Positions 34,329-43,485 of a DNA stretch of 64,000 bases are shown one piece after another (the first letter of the stretch is position 1; each line of letters starts with the position of its first letter). Where the stretch lies: NCBI GenBank assembly GCA_023459055.1, contig JAEWVR010000031.1, forward strand, positions 1 through 64,000. The letters run 5' to 3'. Source of the DNA: Fibrobacterota bacterium. GTDB lineage: Bacteria; Fibrobacterota; Chitinivibrionia; Chitinivibrionales; Chitinispirillaceae. Both the position numbers and the translations under genes were made by a program. A model generated the notes under the pieces. The model was not told where the DNA came from, did not search any database, and worked only from the letters and a program-made list of their open reading frames with translations.

Positions 34329-37175
34329 CTACTTGCCACCCGTACAATGGATCAACCGTATCGCTTCAAGTCGAGGTGATGTTCGTTTAACAACGTCGAG
34401 AAGCATTGCACATTCTTTTTTCGCGAGGTCGATTTCGCTATCTGATATTGATGTATTTGTTTTTTTAAGTGCTTCGAGACGGTTGATTTCAGTTCCAATA
34501 CTGTTTTTAATTTTAAGAGACGCATCCTTGACACATTCGGTACATCTTACCGATGCTACAGTTTCCGCCTTTTTTAGCATCGCAGGAAGAAGTTTTTGCT
34601 TAACATCAGGCTTTTCCATAAATGCAAATGTATTGACACTCTCCAGCAACTCTTCGGTAAAAAGGGACCTGGCACTTGATTTGTCAATACCTTTATTATC
34701 AATAATAATACGAAAAACAAAGGGTGGCAGAAAACGGTCAAGGTATAGCGATGGGGGAGCGATACATTCTGCAACAAAGATAGCTTCAAGAAGAAGCCCC
34801 GATTCTGCTCCCTGCCTGTACACCGCAAATGATGCATTCCCGTTTTCGGAGCCAAGGAATATATCCATACCTCCAGTTACCGCAGGATGATCAATGGTCA
34901 TAAATTCATAGTCTTCGCGATGCAATGCTTTAGAACGGTTGAACGTAACAATGGTTCGTGATGAATTAAGGCCGGGGAATGTCTCATCAACCTGTGAATC
35001 TGCAAGAAGGTTCCAGGTGTCATCACAGAACTCCTCTGCCAGTATTCCACGTGAATGAAGCAGGCCTCTCATAATAGATTTCAGTGACTCATCATTATCG
35101 AATGTCCTGATTTGATCAGCAATCAATTGTGCATCACGGGGTCTGAATGAGTGCTGTTCAAGAAGACGATCACGTCCGTTTTTAAGGCGTATGCTGATTT
35201 CGTCAACGGCCTTTTTTGTGTCGGCAATAAGCAATTCTATGTCTGATGAAAGACTTTTACTTGTAAATGGATCTGTATGAATGATCGATTGAATCTGCGG
35301 CTCAAATTTTTCGTATGCCTCCTGTGCGGCCGGCTGTGTAGATTCAAAAATACCCAGCCCCTCATTATACCATCTGGCAAGAAAAGATTCCGGTGTATTA
35401 TTCAAAACAGGAACATAGATCTTTACAGTATTTTTCTGACCGATTCTGTCAAGACGACCGATTCTTTGTTCGACAAGTTCCGGATTACAGGGAAGATCGA
35501 ACAGGAACAGATGATGAGAAAACTGGAAGTTTCGTCCTTCACTGCCGATTTCCGAACAGATCAGGATCCGTGCGCCATCCTCTTCTGAGAACCATGCTGC
35601 ATTTCTATCGCGTTGAAGCAATGTAAGTTCTTCATGAAACAACCCGGTTTTAACATTAATTTCCTTTTGCAAAGCTTCATCAAGAGCAAAAACGGTATGT
35701 TTACTTCTGCAGATTACAAGGATTTTGTCTTCATCGGTTTTACGCAGCAATTCTGCAAGATACTTTACCCGGGGATCTCCTGTCAACCTGCGTTTTTTTT
35801 GATCCCCCCCTCTGAGATCGTCATTTAGCATCTGCAGTGCATTTAACCGCTGTTCCTTTGATGCATCAAGGTACTCCACAAACACTTTACGTTCAGGGAA
35901 ACCGCCGATAACTGCCCGTGTATTCCTGAACAGAGCACGCCCAATGCCCTGACGGTCAAGGATTTCTGCCACAATCTGCTTGCGGTCACTATCTGATAAG
36001 GTGCCACTGTTATGCGATTTCAGCATGGAAAGTGCTGTGTCGGAATGAAGCAATGCAGCAAGCTCATTTAGTTCGTTATTGTCAAGTATATTGCCATCAA
36101 GCATTTTTCCGGTAAGCGTGGCAATCTTGCGGTGTTCATCCGCTTCCTTACAATGTGCATCATAACTTGTGTAACGATACGGATCAAGCAACTGTAGTCT
36201 TGCAAAATGGTTTTCTTCACCGAAATGCTGAGGTGTAGCAGTTAACAAAAAAAGATCTTTTGAAACACGTGCAATTGATTCCACTATCTCAAATGATTTA
36301 GATCCTTTTACAAGGTGATGAGCCTCGTCGGTAATAAGAACATCCCAGGATACTTCAGTTGCGTATTTTGCCAGTTTGTCATTAGTGAGAAATTGATTCA
36401 TTCCAATCAGTACAAGTGATGATTCGCTGAATGGATTAGTTTCAAACTCGATATCCCCGAATTCATCATCGGTATCCTTTTCAATAATAGTGAACAGTAG
36501 ATTAAACTTACGCAATAGTTCCACAAACCATACATGCACCATAGATTCCGGCACGATAATAAGTACTTGAGAAACACGTCCGCTGACAAGAAGACGATGA
36601 AGAATCAGACAAGCTTCAATTGTCTTTCCAAGCCCGACTTCATCGGCAAGCATTATTCTTCTTGTAAACCGTGATGATACCTCATTGGCAATATATAGTT
36701 GGTGATGTATCAATTCAACACGTCCACCGACAAATCCGCGTACCGGCGAGTTTGCAGAACGGAATTTCAGATCCAGAATATTTTTACGCAGTCTGAAAGA
36801 GTCGCATGTGTCAACATGTGATGAAATAATACGCTCCATTGGCGTTGTAATACGATTAGTGCAGCTCAATTCTGTTTCACAAATAGTTCCATCAGAGGTT
36901 TTGTAATAAATAATATTGTCTTCTTCAAATACCGATACAATTGTCATGGTTCGATCATCAGTAGTAGTGACTGTGTGCCCGTCTTTAAAACGTACACGTC
37001 GCAGCGGGGCATTTTCCTTAATATAAACACGAACAGTTTCGCCATCATGGTAAACGATGGTAATTCTTTTATTGTCAAATTCCTTGACTGAGCCCAAACC
37101 AAGTTCCGGCTCCATCTCACTGATCCAGCGTTGGCCTACTTTCCAGGGGTCAACAGATTTTGAGGATGTTTTCAA
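34329..37175 (-). CDS. rapA: RapA-like SNF2-family ATPase
   Basis: RapA binds RNA polymerase and uses ATP to recycle it after transcription. The 948 residues match the family. An N-terminal Tudor-like region (RWISEMEPELGLGSVKEFD) precedes the helicase core. The core has Walker A DEVGLGKT (178-185) and DEAH box (283-286), with motif III LLTATPQ. The second RecA lobe has CRSKHTVFALDEAL, SEIGSEGRNFQF and the arginine finger motif QRIGRLDRIGQ. The C-terminal ~300 residues correspond to the spacer and Rpb2-interacting region. The C-terminal Cys cluster is not typical. It is encoded alone after the CapA pair, with a 60-bp gap. Confidence 0.92.
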   Translation of the reverse strand: MKTSSKSVDPWKVGQRWISEMEPELGLGSVKEFDNKRITIVYHDGETVRVYIKENAPLRRVRFKDGHTVTTTDDRTMTIVSVFEEDNIIYYKTSDGTICETELSCTNRITTPMERIISSHVDTCDSFRLRKNILDLKFRSANSPVRGFVGGRVELIHHQLYIANEVSSRFTRRIMLADEVGLGKTIEACLILHRLLVSGRVSQVLIIVPESMVHVWFVELLRKFNLLFTIIEKDTDDEFGDIEFETNPFSESSLVLIGMNQFLTNDKLAKYATEVSWDVLITDEAHHLVKGSKSFEIVESIARVSKDLFLLTATPQHFGEENHFARLQLLDPYRYTSYDAHCKEADEHRKIATLTGKMLDGNILDNNELNELAALLHSDTALSMLKSHNSGTLSDSDRKQIVAEILDRQGIGRALFRNTRAVIGGFPERKVFVEYLDASKEQRLNALQMLNDDLRGGDQKKRRLTGDPRVKYLAELLRKTDEDKILVICRSKHTVFALDEALQKEINVKTGLFHEELTLLQRDRNAAWFSEEDGARILICSEIGSEGRNFQFSHHLFLFDLPCNPELVEQRIGRLDRIGQKNTVKIYVPVLNNTPESFLARWYNEGLGIFESTQPAAQEAYEKFEPQIQSIIHTDPFTSKSLSSDIELLIADTKKAVDEISIRLKNGRDRLLEQHSFRPRDAQLIADQIRTFDNDESLKSIMRGLLHSRGILAEEFCDDTWNLLADSQVDETFPGLNSSRTIVTFNRSKALHREDYEFMTIDHPAVTGGMDIFLGSENGNASFAVYRQGAESGLLLEAIFVAECIAPPSLYLDRFLPPFVFRIIIDNKGIDKSSARSLFTEELLESVNTFAFMEKPDVKQKLLPAMLKKAETVASVRCTECVKDASLKIKNSIGTEINRLEALKKTNTSISDSEIDLAKKECAMLLDVVKRTSPRLEAIRLIHCTGGK

Positions 37176-37558
37176 TTACAAAATCCTTTTTTATCAGGGA
37201 TTTATCTGTTTTCAAATGAAAGAAAATGATATATCCAGGTAAATGGTACATAGTAAATTACTCTATCAGAAAATAGATTAATGTACAAACAATTAACAAA
37301 AATGAATGTGGTAACAGAACAATGATCAAAACAGGCTGGAACTTACTAAAAAATTACTAAATTGTTATTTTCGACGTAATTTATATTAAATTAAATAAGT
37401 TATTCACAGGAGCACAGAGAATTCCGGGTAAAATACCTGGAATAGTAAGGTTTTGCATGTGCCACTGTAAATTGAATCTTAACATCAGTGTTAATAATAA
37501 GATAGCAATCAGTTTACTAATATTGTAATGTGTTCAGGATATAGGGTGTCAGGTTTTC
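37176..37558. other. Intergenic region, divergent promoters
   Basis: This 383-bp AT-rich spacer lies between rapA and the divergent flippase-like gene. It contains one TTATTCACA string at 37400 that matches a DnaA box. No repeats or genes are seen. Confidence 0.5.
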
Positions 37559-38563
37559 GTGATAAACATACCGATTTTCAACAGAATTCCTCAAAAAATT
37601 GTTAAACCTCTTACTCAAGTTGTAAAAATCAGTGTGACTATTCTGGTTGTTTACATCGTTATAAAAAAACTCGGTTGGGAGAATATTGTTACTACTTTTA
37701 AAAAAACCAACCTGATCTATGCTTTTTACGGTCTCGTCTGTTGTGTTGTGAGTATATTTCTTGGTGCTTTGCAATGGCATCTTCTTATGCATCGAAAAGA
37801 TGTTAAAATTCCCTATCGCGAAACATTTGAGCTTTACTACATAGGAATGTTTTTTAATAATATCGGTACACTCGCCGGAGATACTATAAAAGTAGCATAT
37901 ATTAAAAGCAGACATTCGCATGGTAAACTCGGCTTTGCTGCGACATTTCTTGATCGGTTTGCGGGGTTGCTTGCATTAACAGTTTTTGCCGGCACCGGGT
38001 GTATTTACATGGTAACACATGGTGAACTTCACACTCAAAACGAATTACTAATCGCAAAAGTTGTTATGGGCCTTGTCTGTATGATGGGGGTGATGTTATT
38101 ATTTCTTCTGATGCGTCGTCTGAGACGGCTTCTTATGACTATTATAGCAAAACTCCCGATTCCTAAAAAACAACTACTTAATGATGTTGTCGCAGCTACT
38201 GGTCTTACCTATCATCAGTATCCCTTCGTTATTGGCATTGGATTATTATCACTGTTAATTCAGGCACTTCGTATAGGCACTCATATTTTCTCTGCGGCCG
38301 CTCTTGGGATTTTGACAGTACATAATTTTGTTTATTTTTTCGTATTTATCCCACTTATTGCACTCTTTATGATTATTCCTCTGCCGTTTGGAATTCGTGA
38401 AACAATCGGTGGAAGCCTTTTCAGCCTTACCGGTATTCCAGTACAGTCTGCATTTGTAATGCAGTTCATGGCAACATTTATCGGTGTAATTGGAAGTCTA
38501 TGGGGGGGAATCGAGTTTTTAATCAATAGACGGAGCAAGAAGGACATCGTTAATAAGTCATGA
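37559..38563 (+). CDS. Flippase-like (LPG synthase TM domain) membrane protein
   Basis: This is a 334-residue membrane protein of the UPF0104/YbhN type, related to the membrane half of lysylphosphatidylglycerol synthase. About eight hydrophobic helices are visible. Family marks are GALQWHLLM, MFFNNIGTLAGDTIKVAYI and FLDRFAGLLAL, where the G-D-x-x-R/K segment and D-R-F are conserved. Such proteins are suspected lipid or glycolipid flippases. The start is a GTG at 37559, preceded by a weak AGGGTGTCAGG site. It is followed by a repetitive tract and convergent prepilin peptidase gene. Confidence 0.85.
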   Translation: MINIPIFNRIPQKIVKPLTQVVKISVTILVVYIVIKKLGWENIVTTFKKTNLIYAFYGLVCCVVSIFLGALQWHLLMHRKDVKIPYRETFELYYIGMFFNNIGTLAGDTIKVAYIKSRHSHGKLGFAATFLDRFAGLLALTVFAGTGCIYMVTHGELHTQNELLIAKVVMGLVCMMGVMLLFLLMRRLRRLLMTIIAKLPIPKKQLLNDVVAATGLTYHQYPFVIGIGLLSLLIQALRIGTHIFSAAALGILTVHNFVYFFVFIPLIALFMIIPLPFGIRETIGGSLFSLTGIPVQSAFVMQFMATFIGVIGSLWGGIEFLINRRSKKDIVNKS

Positions 38564-38578
38564 TTAGGTTATTTGGTT

Positions 38579-38662
38579 ATTAGCTGTTAGCTGTTGGCTA
38601 CTGGCTACTGGCTGCTGGCTACTGGCTGCTGGCTACTGGCTGCTGGCTGCTGGCTACTGGCT
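38579..38662. repeat. GGCTACT/GGCTGCT heptamer tandem repeat
   Basis: About eleven tandem heptamers of the type GGCT(A/G)CT, often paired as TGGCTACTGGCTGC, fill the gap between two convergent genes. They start from related TTAGCTG units. This is a simple-sequence tract with slippage potential and no coding role. Confidence 0.8.
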
Positions 38663-38674
38663 AATGCCCCCCAA

Positions 38675-39478
38675 TCACCCTACTAATCCTTTGATAAACT
38701 GTGCGTATGCTTGCAGAATTTTGACTCCAGCAATTACCGAGATCCAGAGTCCGGCACCAAGAAACGGGCCAAAGGGTATGTGATGATCGGCGTTGATTTT
38801 CTTTAAAAGTATCATTGGCAATCCTGCGAGAGACCCAAGAAATGCTCCCAGTACTATTGCAATCAGTGCCACCTCCGGTCCCCATAAAGCTCCCGCTGCT
38901 GCCATCATTTTTATGTCGCCACCACCCATTGCATCACCTTTTTTAAATATCACCTTGCCGATAAAACCAAGCAGCCACAAAGAGCCGCCACCTGCAAGAA
39001 TGCCCAACAGTGATTGCAGAGGAGTGATACCAGATGGAATGAATGAAATCCCAAGTGATAAAACAAGAAATGACAATGTAAAAATATCCGGGATAATGTA
39101 ATGACGAATATCAATGACCGCAATTGGAATTAGAAAAATCAGGAACGCGAATTGTACTCCCAGTGGAATACCGTTTAAAATGGTGATAGTACGACCTTCA
39201 ACAAATAAGAGCCATAGTAGAAGGAGCATTGCTGATGTAAAAATTTCGACAATAGGGTAGACTATTGAAATTTTTGCTTTGCAACCTGCACATTTGCCAC
39301 CCAGCAGCAAGTAGCTTAAAACGGGGATATTTTCCCATGGTTTTATAGCGCGGTTACAGTTTGGACAATGTGATGCAGGAAAAACAACCGATTCATTTCT
39401 TGGTATGCGCCAGATAAGAACATTAAAAAAAGACCCTAATAGAGCACCGAACAATGCAACCAGAAAGTAGATAAGCAT
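38675..39478 (-). CDS. Type IV prepilin peptidase (A24)
   Basis: This is a 267-residue inner membrane aspartic protease that cleaves and methylates prepilins or pseudopilins. The cytoplasmic zinc-binding N-terminal domain has Cys38, Cys41, Cys63 and Cys66 (CPNC and CAGC), needed for methylation in the full-length family. The active-site aspartates are Asp123 (AVIDIRHYIIPD) and Asp188 (GGGDIKMM). About seven hydrophobic helices are visible. The start at 39478 has a TTAGGGAGAATGC site. No pilin genes are in the window, so it probably serves distant type IV pili or type II secretion. Confidence 0.93.
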   Translation of the reverse strand: MLIYFLVALFGALLGSFFNVLIWRIPRNESVVFPASHCPNCNRAIKPWENIPVLSYLLLGGKCAGCKAKISIVYPIVEIFTSAMLLLLWLLFVEGRTITILNGIPLGVQFAFLIFLIPIAVIDIRHYIIPDIFTLSFLVLSLGISFIPSGITPLQSLLGILAGGGSLWLLGFIGKVIFKKGDAMGGGDIKMMAAAGALWGPEVALIAIVLGAFLGSLAGLPMILLKKINADHHIPFGPFLGAGLWISVIAGVKILQAYAQFIKGLVG

Positions 39479-39552
39479 GCATTCTCCCTAATGTTAATAC
39501 AAATATCACATATCTCATAGCCGTTAACGAAAAACAACTACGGCTCTACCAG

Positions 39553-40101
39553 TCACTTATTCATACTTTCCGTTTCTGCTCTTTTTTTGTCAATAGTTTT
39601 ATTGCGTTTAAGCTCAAAAAGTGAACGAACGGATTCTTTTGTTTTGAGAACTGCTGTCAAATGGAAATTGTTAGGAAGTTTTTTGTAGTTAGTATATACA
39701 ATCGATCCGGCAAAGTCATTTCGTGTTGGAAAACTCGATATTGATAAACAAATAGCCCATGCGATGATAAGTGATTTCAGTAATCCTATTCCTGCACCTA
39801 AAAGTCTGTCAAACCATCCAAATACAGTCATATTAATTACTTTTTTAACAAGCCACCCGATAAGCAGAATCAGCAGTGCTACGGCAATATACAGCAGAAA
39901 AAAAGCAAGTGCGTTTTTGATATGTATTGCGATTTTTAGTGAACTGAACAGTGGAGTTATTTCGTTGTAATAAAGGAATGCAATGATAAATCCGGCTATA
40001 AGCGCCAGAATTCTAAAAATTTCGCCTGTTAATCCACGTTTTATTCCTATAATTACAAATACAAGTGTTATTATCCCAAGTATTATATCAAGTGTATGCA
40101 T
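39553..40101 (-). CDS. CvpA family membrane protein
   Basis: This 182-residue protein has the CvpA pattern: an N-terminal helix LDIILGIITLVFVIIGIKRGLTGEIFRILALIAG, then two or three further helices and a GWFDRLLGAGIGLLKSLIIAWAICL segment with the conserved D-R-x-x-G. A charged C-terminal tail follows. CvpA proteins are needed for envelope integrity and some secretion processes, but the mechanism is unclear. The start at 40101 has CAGGAAATGGTGT upstream. The terminator at 40133-40153 separates it from the next operon. Confidence 0.88.
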   Translation of the reverse strand: MHTLDIILGIITLVFVIIGIKRGLTGEIFRILALIAGFIIAFLYYNEITPLFSSLKIAIHIKNALAFFLLYIAVALLILLIGWLVKKVINMTVFGWFDRLLGAGIGLLKSLIIAWAICLSISSFPTRNDFAGSIVYTNYKKLPNNFHLTAVLKTKESVRSLFELKRNKTIDKKRAETESMNK

Positions 40102-40132
40102 ACACCATTTCCTGAAAAATTACAAAAAGAAA

Positions 40133-40153
40133 AGGCGGACAAAAACTCCGCCT
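40133..40153 (-). terminator. Terminator of GGDEF-STAS-lipoprotein operon
   Basis: On the minus strand AGGCGGA and TCCGCCT form a seven-pair stem around GTTTTTG, followed by TTTCTTTTT. It lies 48 bp after the lipoprotein stop. Confidence 0.85.
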
Positions 40154-40200
40154 GGATTTAACTTATTATCTCTAATCACTGCAAAATTACTGTTACAGGA

Positions 40201-40545
40201 TTATTTCCCTTCCTCTTCAAGGATACCGACAACATGCTTATCTTCAATAATAAACACTTTCTGGTTTCCCTTCTTATAAATATACTTCTCCTGAGGAGCC
40301 CATTTTTGTTGTACAGTTTCTTTTTTAACCGGTTCTCCAAGCAGAAATATAAGCGTCTCCTGAGTAATGCCAATTTCAAAACGTCCATCATAAATACACG
40401 ATTTATCAAGTTCCGGCAGATCGGGGTGTGCCTGGATATATGCATCAATTTGAGCCTGGTCAGGTTTAATGAAACTTTTTGAATTGCTGCATCCTGCAAC
40501 AAACAAACCAATAATTAAGAGAAGTGATAATTTTCTAAAAAGCAT
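40201..40545 (-). CDS. Small lipoprotein, BamE/SmpA-like
   Basis: This 114-residue lipoprotein has lipobox FVAGC and the modified Cys at residue 19, after a typical hydrophobic signal. The mature domain contains RFEIGITQETLIFLLGEPVKKE, which resembles the SmpA/OmlA (BamE) pattern 'I..G.t...v..llG.P'. That family includes BamE of the outer membrane assembly machine and several small lipoproteins. The match is by pattern only. The start overlaps the 3' end of the STAS gene by 11 bp, and its AGGAGGAATTC ribosome site lies inside that gene. Confidence 0.75.
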   Translation of the reverse strand: MLFRKLSLLLIIGLFVAGCSNSKSFIKPDQAQIDAYIQAHPDLPELDKSCIYDGRFEIGITQETLIFLLGEPVKKETVQQKWAPQEKYIYKKGNQKVFIIEDKHVVGILEEEGK

Positions 40546-40870
40546 TGTCGAATTCCTCCTCGGAAGAGTAGATTTGTACCAGTTTATTCAACCCGACAAC
40601 CTCAAGGACATCACGAACGTATTCATTTGGTTCGATCAGAACAAGGCTGCCACCTTTTTTCTTAACCTGATTGTGACAGTAAATCAGCACATTAAGTGCA
40701 CCGCTATCAAGGTAGGTAACCTGTGCAAGGTTAAGTGCAACATTACTGGTTTCTTTTTCGAGAAGGGTGTTAATGTAGGATTTCAAAACGATAGAATCTT
40801 TAAGTCTGTCTATTTTACCAACTACATCGATTACATGAAAGTTTTTCTTTTCTCTGCCACCGATATCCAT
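40535..40870 (-). CDS. STAS domain anti-sigma antagonist-like protein
   Basis: This is a 111-residue STAS protein from ATG 40870; an in-frame extension to 40966 lacks STAS homology. Domain marks are FHVIDVVGKIDRLKDSIVLKSYI, VALNLAQVTYLDSGALNVLIYCHNQVKKKGG and EVVGLNKLVQIYSSEEE. Ser56 in YLDSGAL is the expected phospho-acceptor. It follows a degenerate GGDEF gene and overlaps the start of a lipoprotein gene, forming a compact minus-strand operon. The operon may link envelope status to a partner-switching pathway. Confidence 0.88.
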   Translation of the reverse strand: MDIGGREKKNFHVIDVVGKIDRLKDSIVLKSYINTLLEKETSNVALNLAQVTYLDSGALNVLIYCHNQVKKKGGSLVLIEPNEYVRDVLEVVGLNKLVQIYSSEEEFDNAF

Positions 40871-40988
40871 GTGTTTTGCCTTTGACCGAGGTTGAACTTT
40901 AACGATTAGAACTATTTTATAAATATAATTCAGCTTTAACAAAATGGGTAACGAAAAAGTGCACAAATGCCCATTCTGGATTTTTTTT

Positions 40989-41822
40989 TTACATTACATA
41001 GACTGAGTTACGTTTTTTCCTCTTACCATCATCAAGCGTATTCACCAGCCGTTTCAGATAATCCATTGATGAATCATCTTTTGAACACTGTCCAACTGAC
41101 AGTGTTATAGAAATGCCACTTGAATAATTGGAAATCGTTTTTGTACGCTGTGCGACATTTTCCCGAATACGTTCCGCCAGTTCCTGTGCTTCCCGCTTGT
41201 TTGTGTTTGGAAGAATCAGTAGAAATCTGTCACCGGAGTACCTTGTAATAATATCCACAGTTCGGATAGTTTTCTTGATTATTTTCACAACAAGTGTAAG
41301 TACCTGATCTCCACCACTGTTTCCAAGTGCTGTATTAACCGCTTTAAAGTTATCTATGTCCAGAAAAATCGTCGCCAGCGCGTTTTTGTAGCGTTTTGCG
41401 CGCATCATTTCCTCTTTTAACTTCTCAAGATGGTAACCGGGAGTGTAGATACGGTCAATCCACTCTTCATTTGACTTTTGTAATACAGGTTTTGCCGGTG
41501 ATGCAACCGGAATACTCAGTATTGGAGTGGTTGATATCTGAGAACTGAAATAGTCTATTGCAGCAGCCTGAATACTAATCACTCTGCCGATCCGCTGTTC
41601 AAGCCATCGCTTGTTATCAATAATTTTTTTCCAGTGAGTGATAGCATCTCCATTTGCCAGATCTTTACCGGTAAGTTTATTGATAAGCGTGCTGAAAGGA
41701 TTGTTAATCGTTGATGGCTCATCAAGAAAGATTCGTTTGATCGCATTGAGCGAATGAATATCTTTTTTAATAAGTGGCTTTTCTATAAGTTCGCTGAACC
41801 CTGAAAATGGTAATTCGCTCAT
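40989..41822 (-). CDS. GGDEF domain protein with degenerate active site
   Basis: This is a 277-residue protein. Residues 1-125 form an unrecognised helical N-terminal region. Residues 128-277 are a GGDEF fold with the expected ATIFLDIDNFKAVN metal site and GGDQVL helix. The signature is SGDRF (196-200, in RYSGDRFLLILP) rather than GG(D/E)EF, so it lacks Gly1 and the catalytic Glu. Diguanylate cyclase activity is therefore unlikely, and GTP or c-di-GMP binding with a regulatory role is more probable. It is the first gene of the operon with the STAS and lipoprotein genes, 118 bp downstream. Confidence 0.87.
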   Translation of the reverse strand: MSELPFSGFSELIEKPLIKKDIHSLNAIKRIFLDEPSTINNPFSTLINKLTGKDLANGDAITHWKKIIDNKRWLEQRIGRVISIQAAAIDYFSSQISTTPILSIPVASPAKPVLQKSNEEWIDRIYTPGYHLEKLKEEMMRAKRYKNALATIFLDIDNFKAVNTALGNSGGDQVLTLVVKIIKKTIRTVDIITRYSGDRFLLILPNTNKREAQELAERIRENVAQRTKTISNYSSGISITLSVGQCSKDDSSMDYLKRLVNTLDDGKRKKRNSVYVM

Positions 41823-42083
41823 AGGTAATTATACGCTTAAATGAATGTTGTTCTCTAATAACCTGAATAATACAACAAATAGTACATTGTTTTTAAATTT
41901 ACAAGTCCTGTTTGGTATATAAAATAATTCTGTACGCAAAGAATACGATAGTATTATGGAATATTTTAAATGTATTTTTACAGTTGTTAAAGTAATTGTG
42001 AAAAATTCTGATACATTACAGAACGTTTCTGCGTTGAATTATTTGTATGTTTAGAATACCAATCAGGTAACTGGGAGGGTGTT

Positions 42084-42371
42084 ATGAGCCAATTTGAAGT
42101 CAAATGTCCAATGTGTAAAGGTACACTGATTATCGATCCGGTGAATCAGAAAATCGTGGAGCATAAATCTCATGAACATCAAAAGGCAAACTTTGATGAT
42201 TTCCTGAAAAATCAGAAAAAGGGTGTTGCATGGGATGAAAAAATGAAGAAAGCCAAGGAGGATGAGGAGAGAAGAAAAGCGGAGATTGAAAACAAATTCA
42301 AAGAGGCGAAGGATATTACTATCGATCCGGAAGAGAAGGAATCGATGCGATCGCCGTTTGATTGGGACTAA
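42084..42371 (+). CDS. Small zinc-ribbon and coiled-coil protein
   Basis: This is a 95-residue protein. One CPMC knuckle near the N-terminus (Cys8, Cys11) and HKSHEH at 27-32 could together bind a metal. The rest is a highly charged helix (WDEKMKKAKEDEERRKAEIENKFKEA) and a short acidic end. I do not recognise a family with a known function. A strong GGGAGGGTGTT site precedes ATG 42084. The next gene begins 9 bp after its stop, so they are probably co-transcribed. Confidence 0.8.
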   Translation: MSQFEVKCPMCKGTLIIDPVNQKIVEHKSHEHQKANFDDFLKNQKKGVAWDEKMKKAKEDEERRKAEIENKFKEAKDITIDPEEKESMRSPFDWD

Positions 42372-42380
42372 ATATATAAG

Positions 42381-43400
42381 GTGAAAGGTTTGAATCTATT
42401 TATGAAAGGACTAATTGCATTGACAGTAGCAGCATCAACTATCGCATCAGTTTCTGCACAATACCCGGATGGGTTGTACGCAGAGATGGAGACTACAAAA
42501 GGGAAAATCGTTCTTCAACTGGAGTATGAAAAAACTCCTTTAACCGTTGTAAATTTTTCCGGACTTGCAGAGGGTCACATCAAGACATCAAAAAACGGTC
42601 CGTTTTATGATGGTATCAAGTTTCATCGTGTCGTTCCTGGATTTGTTATTCAGGGTGGTGATCCTCAGGGCAATGGAACCGGCGGTCCCGGATATAAGTT
42701 CGGTGATGAATTCGATGCAACACTACGCCACTCATCCGAGGGTATTCTCTCGATGGCAAATGCCGGACCTGGTACTAATGGCAGTCAGTTCTTTATCACC
42801 CTTGATGCGACTCCGCATCTTGACGATAAGCATACTGTATTTGGCAGAGTTATCACTGGTATGGATGTTGTTAAAAAAATCACTCAGGGTGATGTAATGA
42901 ACAGTGTAAAAATCATCCGCGTTGGCGATAAGGCTAAAGCATTCAAGAATGATCAGGCCGCGTTTGATGCCCTCAAAAAGAAAGCTGAAGAAAAAGAAAA
43001 CATGAAAGCAAAAAAAGCTGTTGAAGAACAGGGTGCAATTATTAAAGAAAAGTTCGGATCTGTTACCACAACATCATCCGGTCTGATGTACAAAGTGGAA
43101 AAAGCCGGTGATGGAAATAAGCCATCACGCGGTGCAAATATCAAAGTGCACTATACTGGAACATTACTTAACGGAAAGAAATTCGATAGCTCACGCGACC
43201 GCAATGAACCGTTTGAGTTTCAGGTTGGTGTCGGTATGGTTATCCCGGGGTGGGATGAGGGATTGCTTGATATGAGCAGAGGCGAAAGAAGAACACTGAT
43301 TATTCCATCAAACCTCGGCTACGGCTCACGCGGTGCGGGTGGTGTAATTCCTCCAAATGCAACACTTGTTTTTGATGTTGAATTAATTGACTTTAAATAA
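42381..43400 (+). CDS. Exported cyclophilin-FKBP fusion PPIase
   Basis: This is a 339-residue peptidyl-prolyl isomerase with two unrelated PPIase domains. A signal peptide (LFMKGLIALTVAASTIASVSA-Q) directs it to the periplasm. Residues ~35-175 are cyclophilin with FHRVVPGFVIQGGDP and GTNGSQFFITL, including the catalytic Arg of FHR. A helical linker (~180-240, Lys/Glu-rich) follows. Residues ~245-339 are FKBP (VHYTGTLLNGKKFDSS, VIPGWDEGLLDMSRGERRTLIIPSNLGYG). The GTG start at 42381 is possible, and ATG 42402 is an alternative with AAAGG upstream. Fusion of both folds suggests broad chaperone activity in outer membrane or secreted protein folding. Confidence 0.92.
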   Translation: MKGLNLFMKGLIALTVAASTIASVSAQYPDGLYAEMETTKGKIVLQLEYEKTPLTVVNFSGLAEGHIKTSKNGPFYDGIKFHRVVPGFVIQGGDPQGNGTGGPGYKFGDEFDATLRHSSEGILSMANAGPGTNGSQFFITLDATPHLDDKHTVFGRVITGMDVVKKITQGDVMNSVKIIRVGDKAKAFKNDQAAFDALKKKAEEKENMKAKKAVEEQGAIIKEKFGSVTTTSSGLMYKVEKAGDGNKPSRGANIKVHYTGTLLNGKKFDSSRDRNEPFEFQVGVGMVIPGWDEGLLDMSRGERRTLIIPSNLGYGSRGAGGVIPPNATLVFDVELIDFK

Positions 43401-43436
43401 AGTATTTAGTATCTTACTAATTACAGTGTGTACTAT

Positions 43437-43472
43437 CTGTCTGATTGTGTAAACTTTCAGGCAGTTTTTTTT
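43437..43472 (+). terminator. Rho-independent terminator of PPIase gene
   Basis: CTGTCTGA pairs with TCAGGCAG (one G-T pair), followed directly by eight Ts. It is 37 bp after the stop at 43400. Confidence 0.88.
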
Positions 43473-43485
43473 GTATTCTAGCGAT

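Noticed and set aside
37400..37408. DnaA box TTATTCACA, possible origin
   Set aside because: It is a single box with no cluster, no dnaA/dnaN neighbours and no clear unwinding element. It is expected by chance in AT-rich DNA.
38579..38662. Possible CRISPR array
   Set aside because: The units are contiguous heptamers with no unique spacers and no cas genes nearby, so it is a simple tandem repeat.
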